The notes under the pieces: model-generated
The model's input: only the letters and a program-made list of their open reading frames with translations
The model's database searches: none
What the model was told of the DNA's origin: nothing
Shown: one piece after another, positions 1-7,219 of the stretch
How positions within the stretch are numbered: the stretch's first letter is position 1
Layout of the letters: every line of letters starts with the position of its first letter
Made by a program: the position numbers and the translations under genes
From: Melioribacteraceae bacterium
Lineage (GTDB): Bacteria > Bacteroidota > Ignavibacteria > Ignavibacteriales > Melioribacteraceae
Direction of reading: 5' to 3'
Assembly: GCA_026987055.1 (NCBI GenBank)
Contig: JALSNL010000353.1
Location: forward strand, 1 to 9,682
Length of the DNA: 9,682 nucleotides

Positions 1-959
1 ATTAAACCAAGTTCCTTCAATCCTTTTGCAATAACTTTTGCAGCTTCAAGATGAACATCTTTAAATTTCATACCCGGTTTCATCAAACCGATAGCAGTTA
101 ATTGAGCATCCAAAACAATATTGTAAATATCTTTTTGTTTTTTTGTAAACTTACCGCTTACCGGAATAGCCCTTGTTATATCACTTGCATAACCCAGCAT
201 AGTTTCAGCACCGGAATCAAGAACTGCAAGTTGTCCTTTCCGCATAATATTTTCGTGTGAATGGTTATGTAAAATCTCACCTCTAACGGAAAAAATAATC
301 GGGAAAGAAATTCCATTTCCTTTTGAAAGAGCAATTCCTTCCAATACGCCATAAATCTCACGCTCTTTTATTTCGGGTTTAATTAATTGCATAGCAGTTG
401 TGTTCATTTCATAACTTATATCCAAAGCTTTTTCTATTTCTACTATTTCTTCTTTGCTTTTGATTGAACGTTGTTCTACAACGGCTTTAATTAAATTTTT
501 TGAAGCATGAGAATTAATTTTTTTATGATTTATTCCAAGAACTTCTTCCAGTAATATTATATTTGTTTGACGGTACTGCGGTAAAAAGTGAATTTTCTCA
601 CCTTTCTTTTTAAGTTTTTTAATTGCTTTTTCCAAACTTGAAAAAGGTTTAACTTTTTTTACACCAACATTTTCCGCTCTGCTTAAAATAGATTCTTCCT
701 TCCCCATCCAAACAATGTCATCAATACTTCTATCATCACCGAAAATTATTTCTTCATCCTTGCTAATATTTATAATTGCCGCAAGAGGAGTTGTGTTAAG
801 TCCCCAATAATACAGAAAAGAGCTATCTTGTCTGAAATGATAAGTATTTCCCGCGTAATTCATTGGTAATTCATCATTGCCTAGGAAAAGCAAAATACCA
901 TCTTTAAATTTATTCTTTAATTGTTTTCTTCTTTCTATATATACATTTTTTTCAAACAT
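1..959 (-). CDS. pepP: Xaa-Pro aminopeptidase (peptidase M24B), C-terminus cut off by window edge
   Basis: Reading the minus strand from the ATG at 959 gives an uninterrupted frame of 319 codons that runs off the left edge. The enzyme removes an N-terminal residue preceding proline, using a dinuclear metal centre, normally in the cytoplasm. Residues 1 to about 130 match the aminopeptidase P N-terminal domain (FLGNDELPMNYAGNTYHFRQDSSFLYYWG from about residue 24, in pieces). The pita-bread catalytic domain follows. Two metal-ligand aspartates are visible: D248 in VLDSGAE and D260 in YASDITRAIPVSGKFT. The remaining family ligands (one His, two Glu) would lie beyond the edge, so activity cannot be confirmed here. 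A Shine-Dalgarno AAGGTGA sits 4 bases before the ATG (964-970). The family is usually about 430-470 aa, so about 70 percent is present. It diverges from the lipoprotein gene at 1149. The family assignment is firm; the symbol follows E. coli usage. Confidence 0.93.
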   Translation of the reverse strand, partial: MFEKNVYIERRKQLKNKFKDGILLFLGNDELPMNYAGNTYHFRQDSSFLYYWGLNTTPLAAIINISKDEEIIFGDDRSIDDIVWMGKEESILSRAENVGVKKVKPFSSLEKAIKKLKKKGEKIHFLPQYRQTNIILLEEVLGINHKKINSHASKNLIKAVVEQRSIKSKEEIVEIEKALDISYEMNTTAMQLIKPEIKEREIYGVLEGIALSKGNGISFPIIFSVRGEILHNHSHENIMRKGQLAVLDSGAETMLGYASDITRAIPVSGKFTKKQKDIYNIVLDAQLTAIGLMKPGMKFKDVHLEAAKVIAKGLKELGL

Positions 960-1148
960 TGAATCACCTTAATTATATTAAATAATTTTACTATAAAAAT
1001 ACGAAGATAGTTTTTAAATAAATAAATTTTATATAAATAATATATTGCCAACGGATAATTTTTTCTCTTTCTTATAGAACCTAATTTTATTTAAATTTAT
1101 TTCGATATTACTAATAGTATTTTATAAAAGTTAACAAGGGAACACAAA

Positions 1149-1559
1149 ATGACCAAAACATTAATTATTATACTAGCTGTAGGCTTTTTAGTTAGTTGTT
1201 CTTCTTGCACAAAATCTGTAAAAAAAGAAGTTAATGAAAATAACAAAAAGGTAATTTTGAAAAAACCTGTAGAACCGGGTTTATCACCGGGTACAGCTTT
1301 AGTAAAAGCAACCTTGCTAGAAGGAAAAACAAGCAAAACATCGAATACAATATTTTTAACTATAAATAAAATTATCGATTACGGTCATTCTACACCCCAG
1401 CTTGCAAAAGGAGAAAAAATTTATGTGTTTGCAAATGACAAAAATCTTTTAGATCAACTAATAAAAGATAAATCCGATAAAATTTTATTAAAGCATTCAC
1501 CACCAAAAGTTGGAGAAGAAACATCCGTTGAATGGACACTAATTATGATTGAAAGATAA
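1149..1559 (+). CDS. Small predicted lipoprotein of unknown function
   Basis: The product is 136 aa with a classic lipoprotein signal: MTKTLIIILAVGFLVSC, where the lipobox LVSC places the lipidated cysteine at residue 17. A second cysteine lies at residue 20 (CSSC). The mature part has a lysine-rich tether (about 22-40), a PGLSPGT segment (about 43-49) and then a roughly 85-residue domain with alternating hydrophobic and polar residues that looks beta-rich. I recognise no family. The shape (secreted or outer-membrane-anchored, short, beta) would suit a small beta-barrel domain, but that is a guess. The start is supported by an AAGGG Shine-Dalgarno at 1136-1140, 8 bases before the ATG. The stop is 19 bases before the preferred start of the next gene, so the two are probably co-transcribed and this lipoprotein may be expressed with the T9SS cargo protein. 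Confidence 0.8.
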   Translation: MTKTLIIILAVGFLVSCSSCTKSVKKEVNENNKKVILKKPVEPGLSPGTALVKATLLEGKTSKTSNTIFLTINKIIDYGHSTPQLAKGEKIYVFANDKNLLDQLIKDKSDKILLKHSPPKVGEETSVEWTLIMIER

Positions 1560-1578
1560 AAAAATAATGAGGGCAGCA

Positions 1579-4392
1579 ATGAAATATAAATCACTTGGCA
1601 CTTTGGTAATTTTTATTCTTACTTTAGTTGCACTAAATACAGTCTTTAATATTCAAAATTCCACAACTTCACTTAGATTAAAGAAAAATACTCAAAAAGA
1701 ATCTCTCAAAATGGAATTGCAAAACGCAAAAGACAGAGACGAATACATGTTCCAATTAATGAGAGACCCAAAAACAAATTCTATACCGGGAAATATAAGA
1801 GCGGAAGAAATTGAATATTCAAAAAAATTACCTGCTCGCACTAACTCTTTATTTAAAGCTTCAAGCAGAGAAGGGTTTGATTGGGAAGAAGTTGGACCCA
1901 AAGATGTTGGAGGCAGAACAAGAGCAATTGCAATTGATGTTACAAATTCAGATAGAGTTTTAGCCGGAGGTGTTTCCGGTGGAATTTGGGAAACTACCGA
2001 CAAAGGAGCCTCGTGGAAATTTTTAAGTTCTTCTACCAGTCTTTTAAGTGTAACTTCAATAGCACAAGATCCCAGACCCGGTCATACAAACACATGGTAT
2101 TTTTCCACAGGGGAATATTACGGAAATTCCGCTTCAATTAGAGGCAGCTCTTTTAGAGGTAACGGAATATACAAATCTACCGATAACGGAATTACTTGGA
2201 ATGTTTTACCAAATACTTTAAGTGATATTACAAAATTTGATTCACGCTACGATTATGTTTCCAAAATTATTGTTAACCCTACAACAGGAAGTGTTTTTAT
2301 TGCCAGTAATGCTTTTGGGATACTAAAATCATCTGATGGAGGTAATACCTTTAATATTTCTATCGGACACTTAAACGATCATTCCTTCAGCGATATTGTT
2401 GCAGCTAATGATGGAACACTAATAGCTTCACTTTCACAAAGCGGTTTCAATTCCTCTCATGAAAATCAACCCGGAATTTATTCATCTAATGATGACGGTG
2501 CTAATTGGCAAAACATTACACCGGCGGATTTTCCGGCTACACATGAACGAACTGTTTTGGCTATAGCAGAATCCAATACTAATATTGTTTATGTATTAAC
2601 TAATACCGGACAAACAAATGGAAAAGACGAAATAGTTAAATTATTTAAATTGGATTTATCTTCCGGCAGCTCGCAAGACCTTTCCGCTAATTTACCTACT
2701 TTTTCTTCTTATAAAGGAAGTTTAACAGCACAAAGTAATTATGATATGGTTCTTGCCGTTAAACCGGATGATGAAAATTTTGTAGTTCTTGGTACAACAA
2801 GTTTATTTAGATCAACGGACGGTTTCAGCACAAAATTAGATGATAGCAAATTAGACTGGATTGGTGGTTACAGTTCCGAAGGAACTTTTCATAACCATCA
2901 TCCCGACCAACATATTGTTGTTTTCGATCCGACTAATCCAAAGTATGTGTGGAGCGGACACGACGGAGGTATAAGTTATTCATATAATATAAAAACTACA
3001 ACTTACAGCAAATTTTTCCCTTGGGAATCTAAAAACCATGGGTATAACGTAACTCAATTTTACACGGTTTCAATACCCAAAGCATCCGGGGATAATAGAA
3101 TTATGGGTGGAACACAAGATAATGGAACCCCTTATTTTAAAGGACTAAATACTTTATCTCAAGATCTTAGTTCCGGCGATGGTAGTTTTTGTTATTTTGG
3201 AACTCAAAAAGCTTATGTTTCCAGTCAAAAAGGAAGAGTTATACGTTTAACTTATGCAGGTAATAACGATCCTTATAATCCATTTACCGGAGGTACCGGC
3301 TGGAGTGATGTTTACCCTAAAAATGCAAGCGGACAATTATTTGTTAATCCTTTTGTAATTGATCCCAATAATGAAAATATTATGTACTATCCTTCATCGG
3401 ATACATTGTGGAGGAACAATAATTTAAGTTCAATACCAAATTACAACAACGGAGGAACAACAATTGCTTGGCAAAAATTACCGGATATTCAAATTCCGTC
3501 CGGTTATTTTATTTCTACTATTGATGTTTCAATAAATAACCCTCAGCATTTACTTTATTACGGACTTAGCAACAATAGCAGCACACCAAAAATATTTAAG
3601 CTGGAAAATGCTAATACTGCCACTGATGGTGAAGTTGAAATTTCTATTCCAAATGCTCCTTCCGGTGCACGTGTTCAGGATATTGCTATCAATCCAAGTA
3701 ACGGAAACGAAATTCTTGTTGTTATGAGTAACTATAACATTATAGGCTTATATCATTCAACAGACGGAGGGAATAATTATACCGCTGTTGAAGGAAATTT
3801 GGAAGGTGATAATAATTTACCGGGTCCTTCTTTAAGAAGTGCCGTTATTCTCCCTTATAAAGGAAACACTTATTACTTTATTGGAACTAGTACAGGGCTA
3901 TATTCAACTACAATATTAAACGGAGATAACACCGTTTGGGTTCAAGAAGGCTCGGATGTTATTGGTAATGTTATAGTTCAAGATTTAGATGCTAGAATTT
4001 CCGATCACACCGTTGCAGTTGGAACACACGGGAGAGGAATATTTTTAGGGAAACCCAACGGTATTGTAGGAGTAAAAGAAGATAAAATTGCAAGCGGTTT
4101 TTCTTTATCACAAAATTATCCTAATCCGTTTAATCCAACTACAACAATAAAATATACAATACCATCTGTAAAAAAGTTACACGCAAAATCTCAAACTACA
4201 GCTTCCGGGAAAATACAATTAAAAGTTTATGATATATTAGGTAACGAAATTGCAACCTTAGTAAACGAAAACAAATTGCCCGGTGAATATGAAGTTAACT
4301 TTAACGCTTCTAACTTGGCCAGTGGAATTTATTATTACAGATTAACTGTAGGTAATTTTACAAAGACAAAAAAAATGATTTTAACAAAGTAA
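1579..4392 (+). CDS. Secreted Asp-box/beta-propeller protein with T9SS C-terminal sorting domain
   Basis: The product is about 937 aa from the ATG at 1579. The open frame extends upstream to a TTG at 1549 that overlaps the previous gene, and there is another ATG at 1567. I prefer 1579 because GAGGG (1569-1573) precedes it and it begins directly with a signal peptide (MKYKSLGTLVIFILTLVAL). The body (about 100-825) resembles BNR/sortilin-like propellers. Asp-box motifs (S/T-x-D-x-G-x-x-W/F) are visible at about 139-146 (TTDKGASW), 200-207 (STDNGITW), 251-258 (SSDGGNTF), 303-310 (SNDDGANW) and 727-734 (STDGGNNY), plus a degenerate copy near 412. The last about 97 residues form a T9SS type A sorting domain: QNYPNPFNPTTTIKYTIP, then LKVYDILGNE, GEYEVNFNASNLASGIYYYRL and a lysine-rich end (KTKKMILTK). 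It is expected to be exported by Sec, moved across the outer membrane by T9SS and anchored or released at the surface. No catalytic residues are recognisable, so an enzymatic or adhesive role cannot be assigned. Confidence 0.9.
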   Translation: MKYKSLGTLVIFILTLVALNTVFNIQNSTTSLRLKKNTQKESLKMELQNAKDRDEYMFQLMRDPKTNSIPGNIRAEEIEYSKKLPARTNSLFKASSREGFDWEEVGPKDVGGRTRAIAIDVTNSDRVLAGGVSGGIWETTDKGASWKFLSSSTSLLSVTSIAQDPRPGHTNTWYFSTGEYYGNSASIRGSSFRGNGIYKSTDNGITWNVLPNTLSDITKFDSRYDYVSKIIVNPTTGSVFIASNAFGILKSSDGGNTFNISIGHLNDHSFSDIVAANDGTLIASLSQSGFNSSHENQPGIYSSNDDGANWQNITPADFPATHERTVLAIAESNTNIVYVLTNTGQTNGKDEIVKLFKLDLSSGSSQDLSANLPTFSSYKGSLTAQSNYDMVLAVKPDDENFVVLGTTSLFRSTDGFSTKLDDSKLDWIGGYSSEGTFHNHHPDQHIVVFDPTNPKYVWSGHDGGISYSYNIKTTTYSKFFPWESKNHGYNVTQFYTVSIPKASGDNRIMGGTQDNGTPYFKGLNTLSQDLSSGDGSFCYFGTQKAYVSSQKGRVIRLTYAGNNDPYNPFTGGTGWSDVYPKNASGQLFVNPFVIDPNNENIMYYPSSDTLWRNNNLSSIPNYNNGGTTIAWQKLPDIQIPSGYFISTIDVSINNPQHLLYYGLSNNSSTPKIFKLENANTATDGEVEISIPNAPSGARVQDIAINPSNGNEILVVMSNYNIIGLYHSTDGGNNYTAVEGNLEGDNNLPGPSLRSAVILPYKGNTYYFIGTSTGLYSTTILNGDNTVWVQEGSDVIGNVIVQDLDARISDHTVAVGTHGRGIFLGKPNGIVGVKEDKIASGFSLSQNYPNPFNPTTTIKYTIPSVKKLHAKSQTTASGKIQLKVYDILGNEIATLVNENKLPGEYEVNFNASNLASGIYYYRLTVGNFTKTKKMILTK

Positions 4393-4407
4393 TGAAAATA
4401 GTTTTCC

Positions 4408-4438
4408 AGCCGGACTTACTTTTAGTCCGGCTTTTTTT
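4408..4438 (+). terminator. Intrinsic terminator after the T9SS cargo gene
   Basis: A perfect 9-bp inverted repeat (AGCCGGACT at 4408-4416, AGTCCGGCT at 4424-4432) with a 7-base loop is followed by an uninterrupted T run (4432-4438). It lies 16 bases after the plus-strand stop at 4392. The complementary strand has no T run after the stem, so it works only in the plus direction. Confidence 0.93.
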
Positions 4439-4513
4439 ATTTTAAACAAAAAATTCTTCAAAAACCGGTTACTACAATAAAATATATACTATGTTCAAAT
4501 TAGTTTTTCTGCG

Positions 4514-4540
4514 AGAATCTGCGTTCGGATTCTTTTATTT
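4514..4540 (+). terminator. Possible weak second terminator in the convergent gap
   Basis: AGAATC (4514-4519) and GATTCT (4528-4533) form a 6-bp stem, extendable by a G-U and a G-C pair, followed by TTTATTTTTATT on the plus strand. It could back up the strong terminator at 4408, and its stem also lies just past the stop of the minus-strand gene ending at 4541. The minus-strand side lacks a T run. The stem is short and AT-rich, so this is only a candidate. Confidence 0.3.
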
Positions 4541-5581
4541 TTATTGAACTTCCCGTTGTAAAAATAATTTTTGAAATTCTCTTTTTTTTCTATTTTTCCA
4601 AGCACCTTTATGATAAGCATAACCTGCAATTAACGGCATTGCAATTGTTGCTTCGGAATAAACCATTTGTTCAAAAGTAGTTTCAACTTTTCCCCAAGAG
4701 CTGGCTTCTTTTAATGTTGAACCGGATAAAGCTCCGTCTCGTTCATCCGCAACCGTAATTTGAATTGCATATTTGTGCATCGGAGCATTTTCTTGAAGAA
4801 TATCTGCAGCAACAACAATATCTTGCGTAAAGTTTTTAGGCACTCCGCCTCCTACCATAAAAATTCCCGTTTCTTCGGAATTCAATTTAATTTGTGTTAG
4901 TTCCAAAAAATCTTTACCCGAATCAAAAGATAAATGCTTCTCGGGATTTTTATGTTGGTGCATAACAATTCCAAATCCCGCTGAACAATCCGAAAATGCA
5001 GGAACAAAAATTGGAACGTTATTTTTATAAGCAGAATAAATTACACTATCTTCAACTTTGGGTCCGCCGTTATTATCCAAATATTTTCCAAATTCCCAAA
5101 GTAATTCTCTTGATGAATATGGACGTGGTTCCAAGCTATCAAAAATCTTCTCGGTTGTTTCATCACAAACTCTAAGTTCATCTTCATCAATATAAGTATC
5201 GTAAATTCTATCAATATTAAGTTCCCGTAATTCGTTATCATCACTAAACGGCGTGCCTATATAATGTTTAAATCCAAGAGCTTCAAAAAAATCTTGATCT
5301 ACCATAATTGCTCCGGTAGAAACAATTGCATCTACCATATTATTTTCAATTAAATCGAAAACAACTTTTTTTAATCCGGCACTAAACAAACTACCGGCTA
5401 AAGTTAGAATAACAGAACAATTATTATCTTCCAACATTCTGTTATAAATATTTGCCGCTCTATTTAAATCTCTTGCGGAAAATGCCATTTGTTCCATTGC
5501 ATCTACAAATGGAATAATATTGTGCTGTGTTATATCAATATGCTTAATAGTATCTTTTAAAAAATCCTTTTTAGTTTTCAT
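4541..5581 (-). CDS. Deoxyhypusine synthase-like protein (bacterial DHS homologue)
   Basis: The 346-aa product belongs to the deoxyhypusine/homospermidine synthase family, NAD-dependent enzymes that transfer an aminobutyl group from spermidine through a lysine imine. Family landmarks in order: LTLAGSLFSAGLKK (59-72), ENNMVDAIVSTGA (79-91), PIFVPAFSDCSAG (190-202), GGGVPKNF (244-251) and KEASSWGKV (291-299). K298 in SSWGKV aligns with the catalytic lysine (K329 in human DHS), and W296 and E292 match its neighbours. Two other substrate-side positions look changed: N250 where eukaryotic DHS has His, and L285 where it has Asp. Bacteria generally lack eIF5A, so true hypusine formation is unlikely and a polyamine reaction is more plausible. 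The start is supported by AAGGA (5590-5594) 8 bases upstream. It is the second gene of a unit with the YwiC-like gene, 31 bases apart. Family is certain; substrate is unknown. Confidence 0.92.
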   Translation of the reverse strand: MKTKKDFLKDTIKHIDITQHNIIPFVDAMEQMAFSARDLNRAANIYNRMLEDNNCSVILTLAGSLFSAGLKKVVFDLIENNMVDAIVSTGAIMVDQDFFEALGFKHYIGTPFSDDNELRELNIDRIYDTYIDEDELRVCDETTEKIFDSLEPRPYSSRELLWEFGKYLDNNGGPKVEDSVIYSAYKNNVPIFVPAFSDCSAGFGIVMHQHKNPEKHLSFDSGKDFLELTQIKLNSEETGIFMVGGGVPKNFTQDIVVAADILQENAPMHKYAIQITVADERDGALSGSTLKEASSWGKVETTFEQMVYSEATIAMPLIAGYAYHKGAWKNRKKREFQKLFLQREVQ

Positions 5582-5589
5582 AGTTATAT

Positions 5590-5594
5590 TCCTT
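5590..5594 (-). promoter_or_regulatory. Ribosome binding site of the deoxyhypusine-synthase-like gene
   Basis: AAGGA is followed by the 8-base spacer ATATAACT and then the ATG. The 13-base block AAGGAATATAACT matches the one before the YwiC-like gene (AAGGAATATTACT) at 12 of 13 positions. Confidence 0.75.
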
Positions 5595-5612
5595 ATTTCA
5601 TCTTTTTTAATC

Positions 5613-6392
5613 TTATAAATTAAAACTATAACCTATAAATATTATAATTACATATAAAATTCCAAATATAAATTCCTTAATACCAAGTGTTTTTACATTT
5701 TCAGATAAATTTGTTTTCGCTAATCCGTATTCTGCTCTGGCAATTAACAAACTCATTGCAATTAAACTTAGTTTGGGTATTAAACCTAAAAAAATTAAAT
5801 ATATTCCTATTACCAAAAGTAATAGTTCCGCAAGATAAAAAGGTATTTTTGAAACTTTGTTCCCCTTTAGAAATTGAACCTTTACATTAACATATAAAAC
5901 CGTTGGGATTGCTCTGCCCAAAAGAATAACTGCAAATGCAATAGTAGAATATATATTCCATCCATTGATTAGTACAACACTTAACGCAATAAAAGTAATT
6001 GCCAAAGGAGCAATAAATTCTGCAAAAAGCTTTCTGCCATTTTGCATTATTTCCAAAAGAAAAAAAATAAACATTAAAAGAATTGCGAAATCAAATGGAA
6101 GTAAATTTTGAAAAGCTGTATTTGTTAAAACAATATAAAGGCTAATAAGTATAACAAATGAATAAAAAAAGAAGAAAAATAATGCTTTCCATAAAAACTG
6201 TGTTCGCTTTTTCTTATTAAGTAAAACTCTTACCGGCTGGTGATTAAGAAAAATAAAAAAAGCTGCAACAACCAACATCAAACCTATTTGGGAATATGCA
6301 ACTAACAGCGAAAGCAAAAGCGGTTCTATAACAAAGCCCCATGAGCCATGTTCAGGTGGAAAAGCTACTTTCTTTATATTAAATTTTGACAA
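5613..6392 (-). CDS. YwiC-like multi-pass membrane protein (TTG start)
   Basis: The product is 259 aa and very hydrophobic, with about seven to nine membrane segments (roughly 21-34, 35-50, 69-90, 99-114, 125-143, 145-163, 186-206, 207-220 and 238-257). Features I associate with the YwiC-like family are the N-terminal PPEHGSWGF (12-20), HQP (51-53) and RAIPTVLYV (160-168). The function of the family is not established; it sits in the cytoplasmic membrane. The start is TTG at 6392, the first codon before S-K-F-N-I-K-K, with Shine-Dalgarno AAGGA (6401-6405) 8 bases upstream. No ATG lies between it and the PPEHG motif. It is first in a two-gene minus-strand unit, 31 bases before the deoxyhypusine-synthase-like gene, which suggests co-expression. 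Positives cluster on cytoplasmic-type loops (VLLNKKKR at 56-63). Confidence 0.8.
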   Translation of the reverse strand: MSKFNIKKVAFPPEHGSWGFVIEPLLLSLLVAYSQIGLMLVVAAFFIFLNHQPVRVLLNKKKRTQFLWKALFFFFFYSFVILISLYIVLTNTAFQNLLPFDFAILLMFIFFLLEIMQNGRKLFAEFIAPLAITFIALSVVLINGWNIYSTIAFAVILLGRAIPTVLYVNVKVQFLKGNKVSKIPFYLAELLLLVIGIYLIFLGLIPKLSLIAMSLLIARAEYGLAKTNLSENVKTLGIKEFIFGILYVIIIFIGYSFNL

Positions 6393-6400
6393 AGTAATAT

Positions 6401-6405
6401 TCCTT
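6401..6405 (-). promoter_or_regulatory. Ribosome binding site that decides the TTG start of the YwiC-like gene
   Basis: AAGGA, preceded by more A residues, is followed by the 8-base spacer ATATTACT and then TTG. Its spacing equals that of the downstream gene's site, which supports TTG as the real initiation codon. Confidence 0.75.
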
Positions 6406-6531
6406 TTTTAGCTAATTTTTATTTTTTTAAAACAACCTTAATATTTTGCAAATCTATCTCAAAAAGGTTTTCAAACATAAAATTAAATTGTAAATTACCA
6501 TAACATTTTTTTATGAATGGAGAAAATTATA

Positions 6532-7197
6532 ATGAATAATAGATTAAACAAAAATATTTTTATTTCATTAGTTGGAGTGTTATTTCTTTTTCTTACTTCT
6601 TCAATTAGTGCTCAGAAAGCTTTTGAAGGCAAAATAAAAATCAAATTATCTTCGGATAACCAAACTATTTTAATGAACTATTATATTAAAGATAAAAATC
6701 TTAAAATGGAATTAAGTAACCGGGAAGAAAATGGTAGCTTTATTATGAAAGGTAAAAATTATCTGGTACTACTGCCGGCTCAAAAAATGTATATGGAAAT
6801 AAGTAGCGAAATGCTTAAAAATTTACCGGGGATGAAACCTACGGGAAATACTAATCGTGATAACAAAATTGATATCAATAAATTCAGAACCGGAAAAACA
6901 AAAAAAATACTTGGCTATAATTGCGAACAATGGATTATTAATAATAAAGACGGAAATATGGAAATATGGGTTACCAACGAGCTAGGAAATTTTATAACAA
7001 TGGATGGTCCTATGGGCAAAGGTTATTCACCGGCTTGGAGCACTTATTTACAAAACAACGGATTTTTCCCAATGAAGGTAATTTCTAACAATGGGAAATC
7101 TGTTTTTGAAGTTATTGAGGTTGATAAAAAATCATTAAGTGATGCAATATTTTCTCCACCTTCAAATTATAAGAAAATGACCATTCCAGGTATGTAG
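6532..7197 (+). CDS. DUF4412-type exported protein
   Basis: The product is 221 aa from the ATG at 6532. The frame also opens at an ATG at 6517, but that codon overlaps the Shine-Dalgarno GGAG (6519-6522), which is correctly spaced 9 bases from 6532. A signal peptide is clear: MNNRLNKNIFISLVGVLFLFLTSSISA with probable cleavage before Q28. The mature part resembles DUF4412 proteins. It has a beta-rich core (FEGKIKIKLSSDNQTILMNYYIKDK from about residue 31, in pieces), KMYMEIS (85-91), GKTKKILGYNCEQWII (121-136) and a C-terminal FSPPSNYKKM (207-216). Such proteins are exported to the periplasm or outer-membrane face, and the function of the family is not known. C131 is the only cysteine, so no intramolecular disulfide is possible. 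It lies 22 bases before the lipoprotein gene at 7220 and probably forms an operon with it. Confidence 0.82.
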   Translation: MNNRLNKNIFISLVGVLFLFLTSSISAQKAFEGKIKIKLSSDNQTILMNYYIKDKNLKMELSNREENGSFIMKGKNYLVLLPAQKMYMEISSEMLKNLPGMKPTGNTNRDNKIDINKFRTGKTKKILGYNCEQWIINNKDGNMEIWVTNELGNFITMDGPMGKGYSPAWSTYLQNNGFFPMKVISNNGKSVFEVIEVDKKSLSDAIFSPPSNYKKMTIPGM

Positions 7198-7219
7198 TAT
7201 TAAAATTGGGAATAATGTA

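Noticed and set aside
1100..1128. TTTCGA-17-TATAAA as a promoter for the small lipoprotein gene
   Set aside because: The -35 matches only three of six positions, and the predicted start would fall on the Shine-Dalgarno, leaving almost no leader.
1097..1336. Minus-strand open frame of 79 codons opposite the start of the lipoprotein gene
   Set aside because: It is antisense to a gene with a convincing signal peptide and Shine-Dalgarno, and its translation shows no family features.
1692..2003. Minus-strand open frame of 103 codons inside the T9SS cargo gene
   Set aside because: It is a shadow of the plus-strand coding frame, with no start signal or recognisable protein features.
6449..6456. 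TAGATTTG on the minus strand as a Bacteroidota-type -7 box for the YwiC-like gene
   Set aside because: The nearest upstream TTTG is only 15 bases away, shorter than the usual spacing, and an 8-base AT-rich match is easily found by chance.
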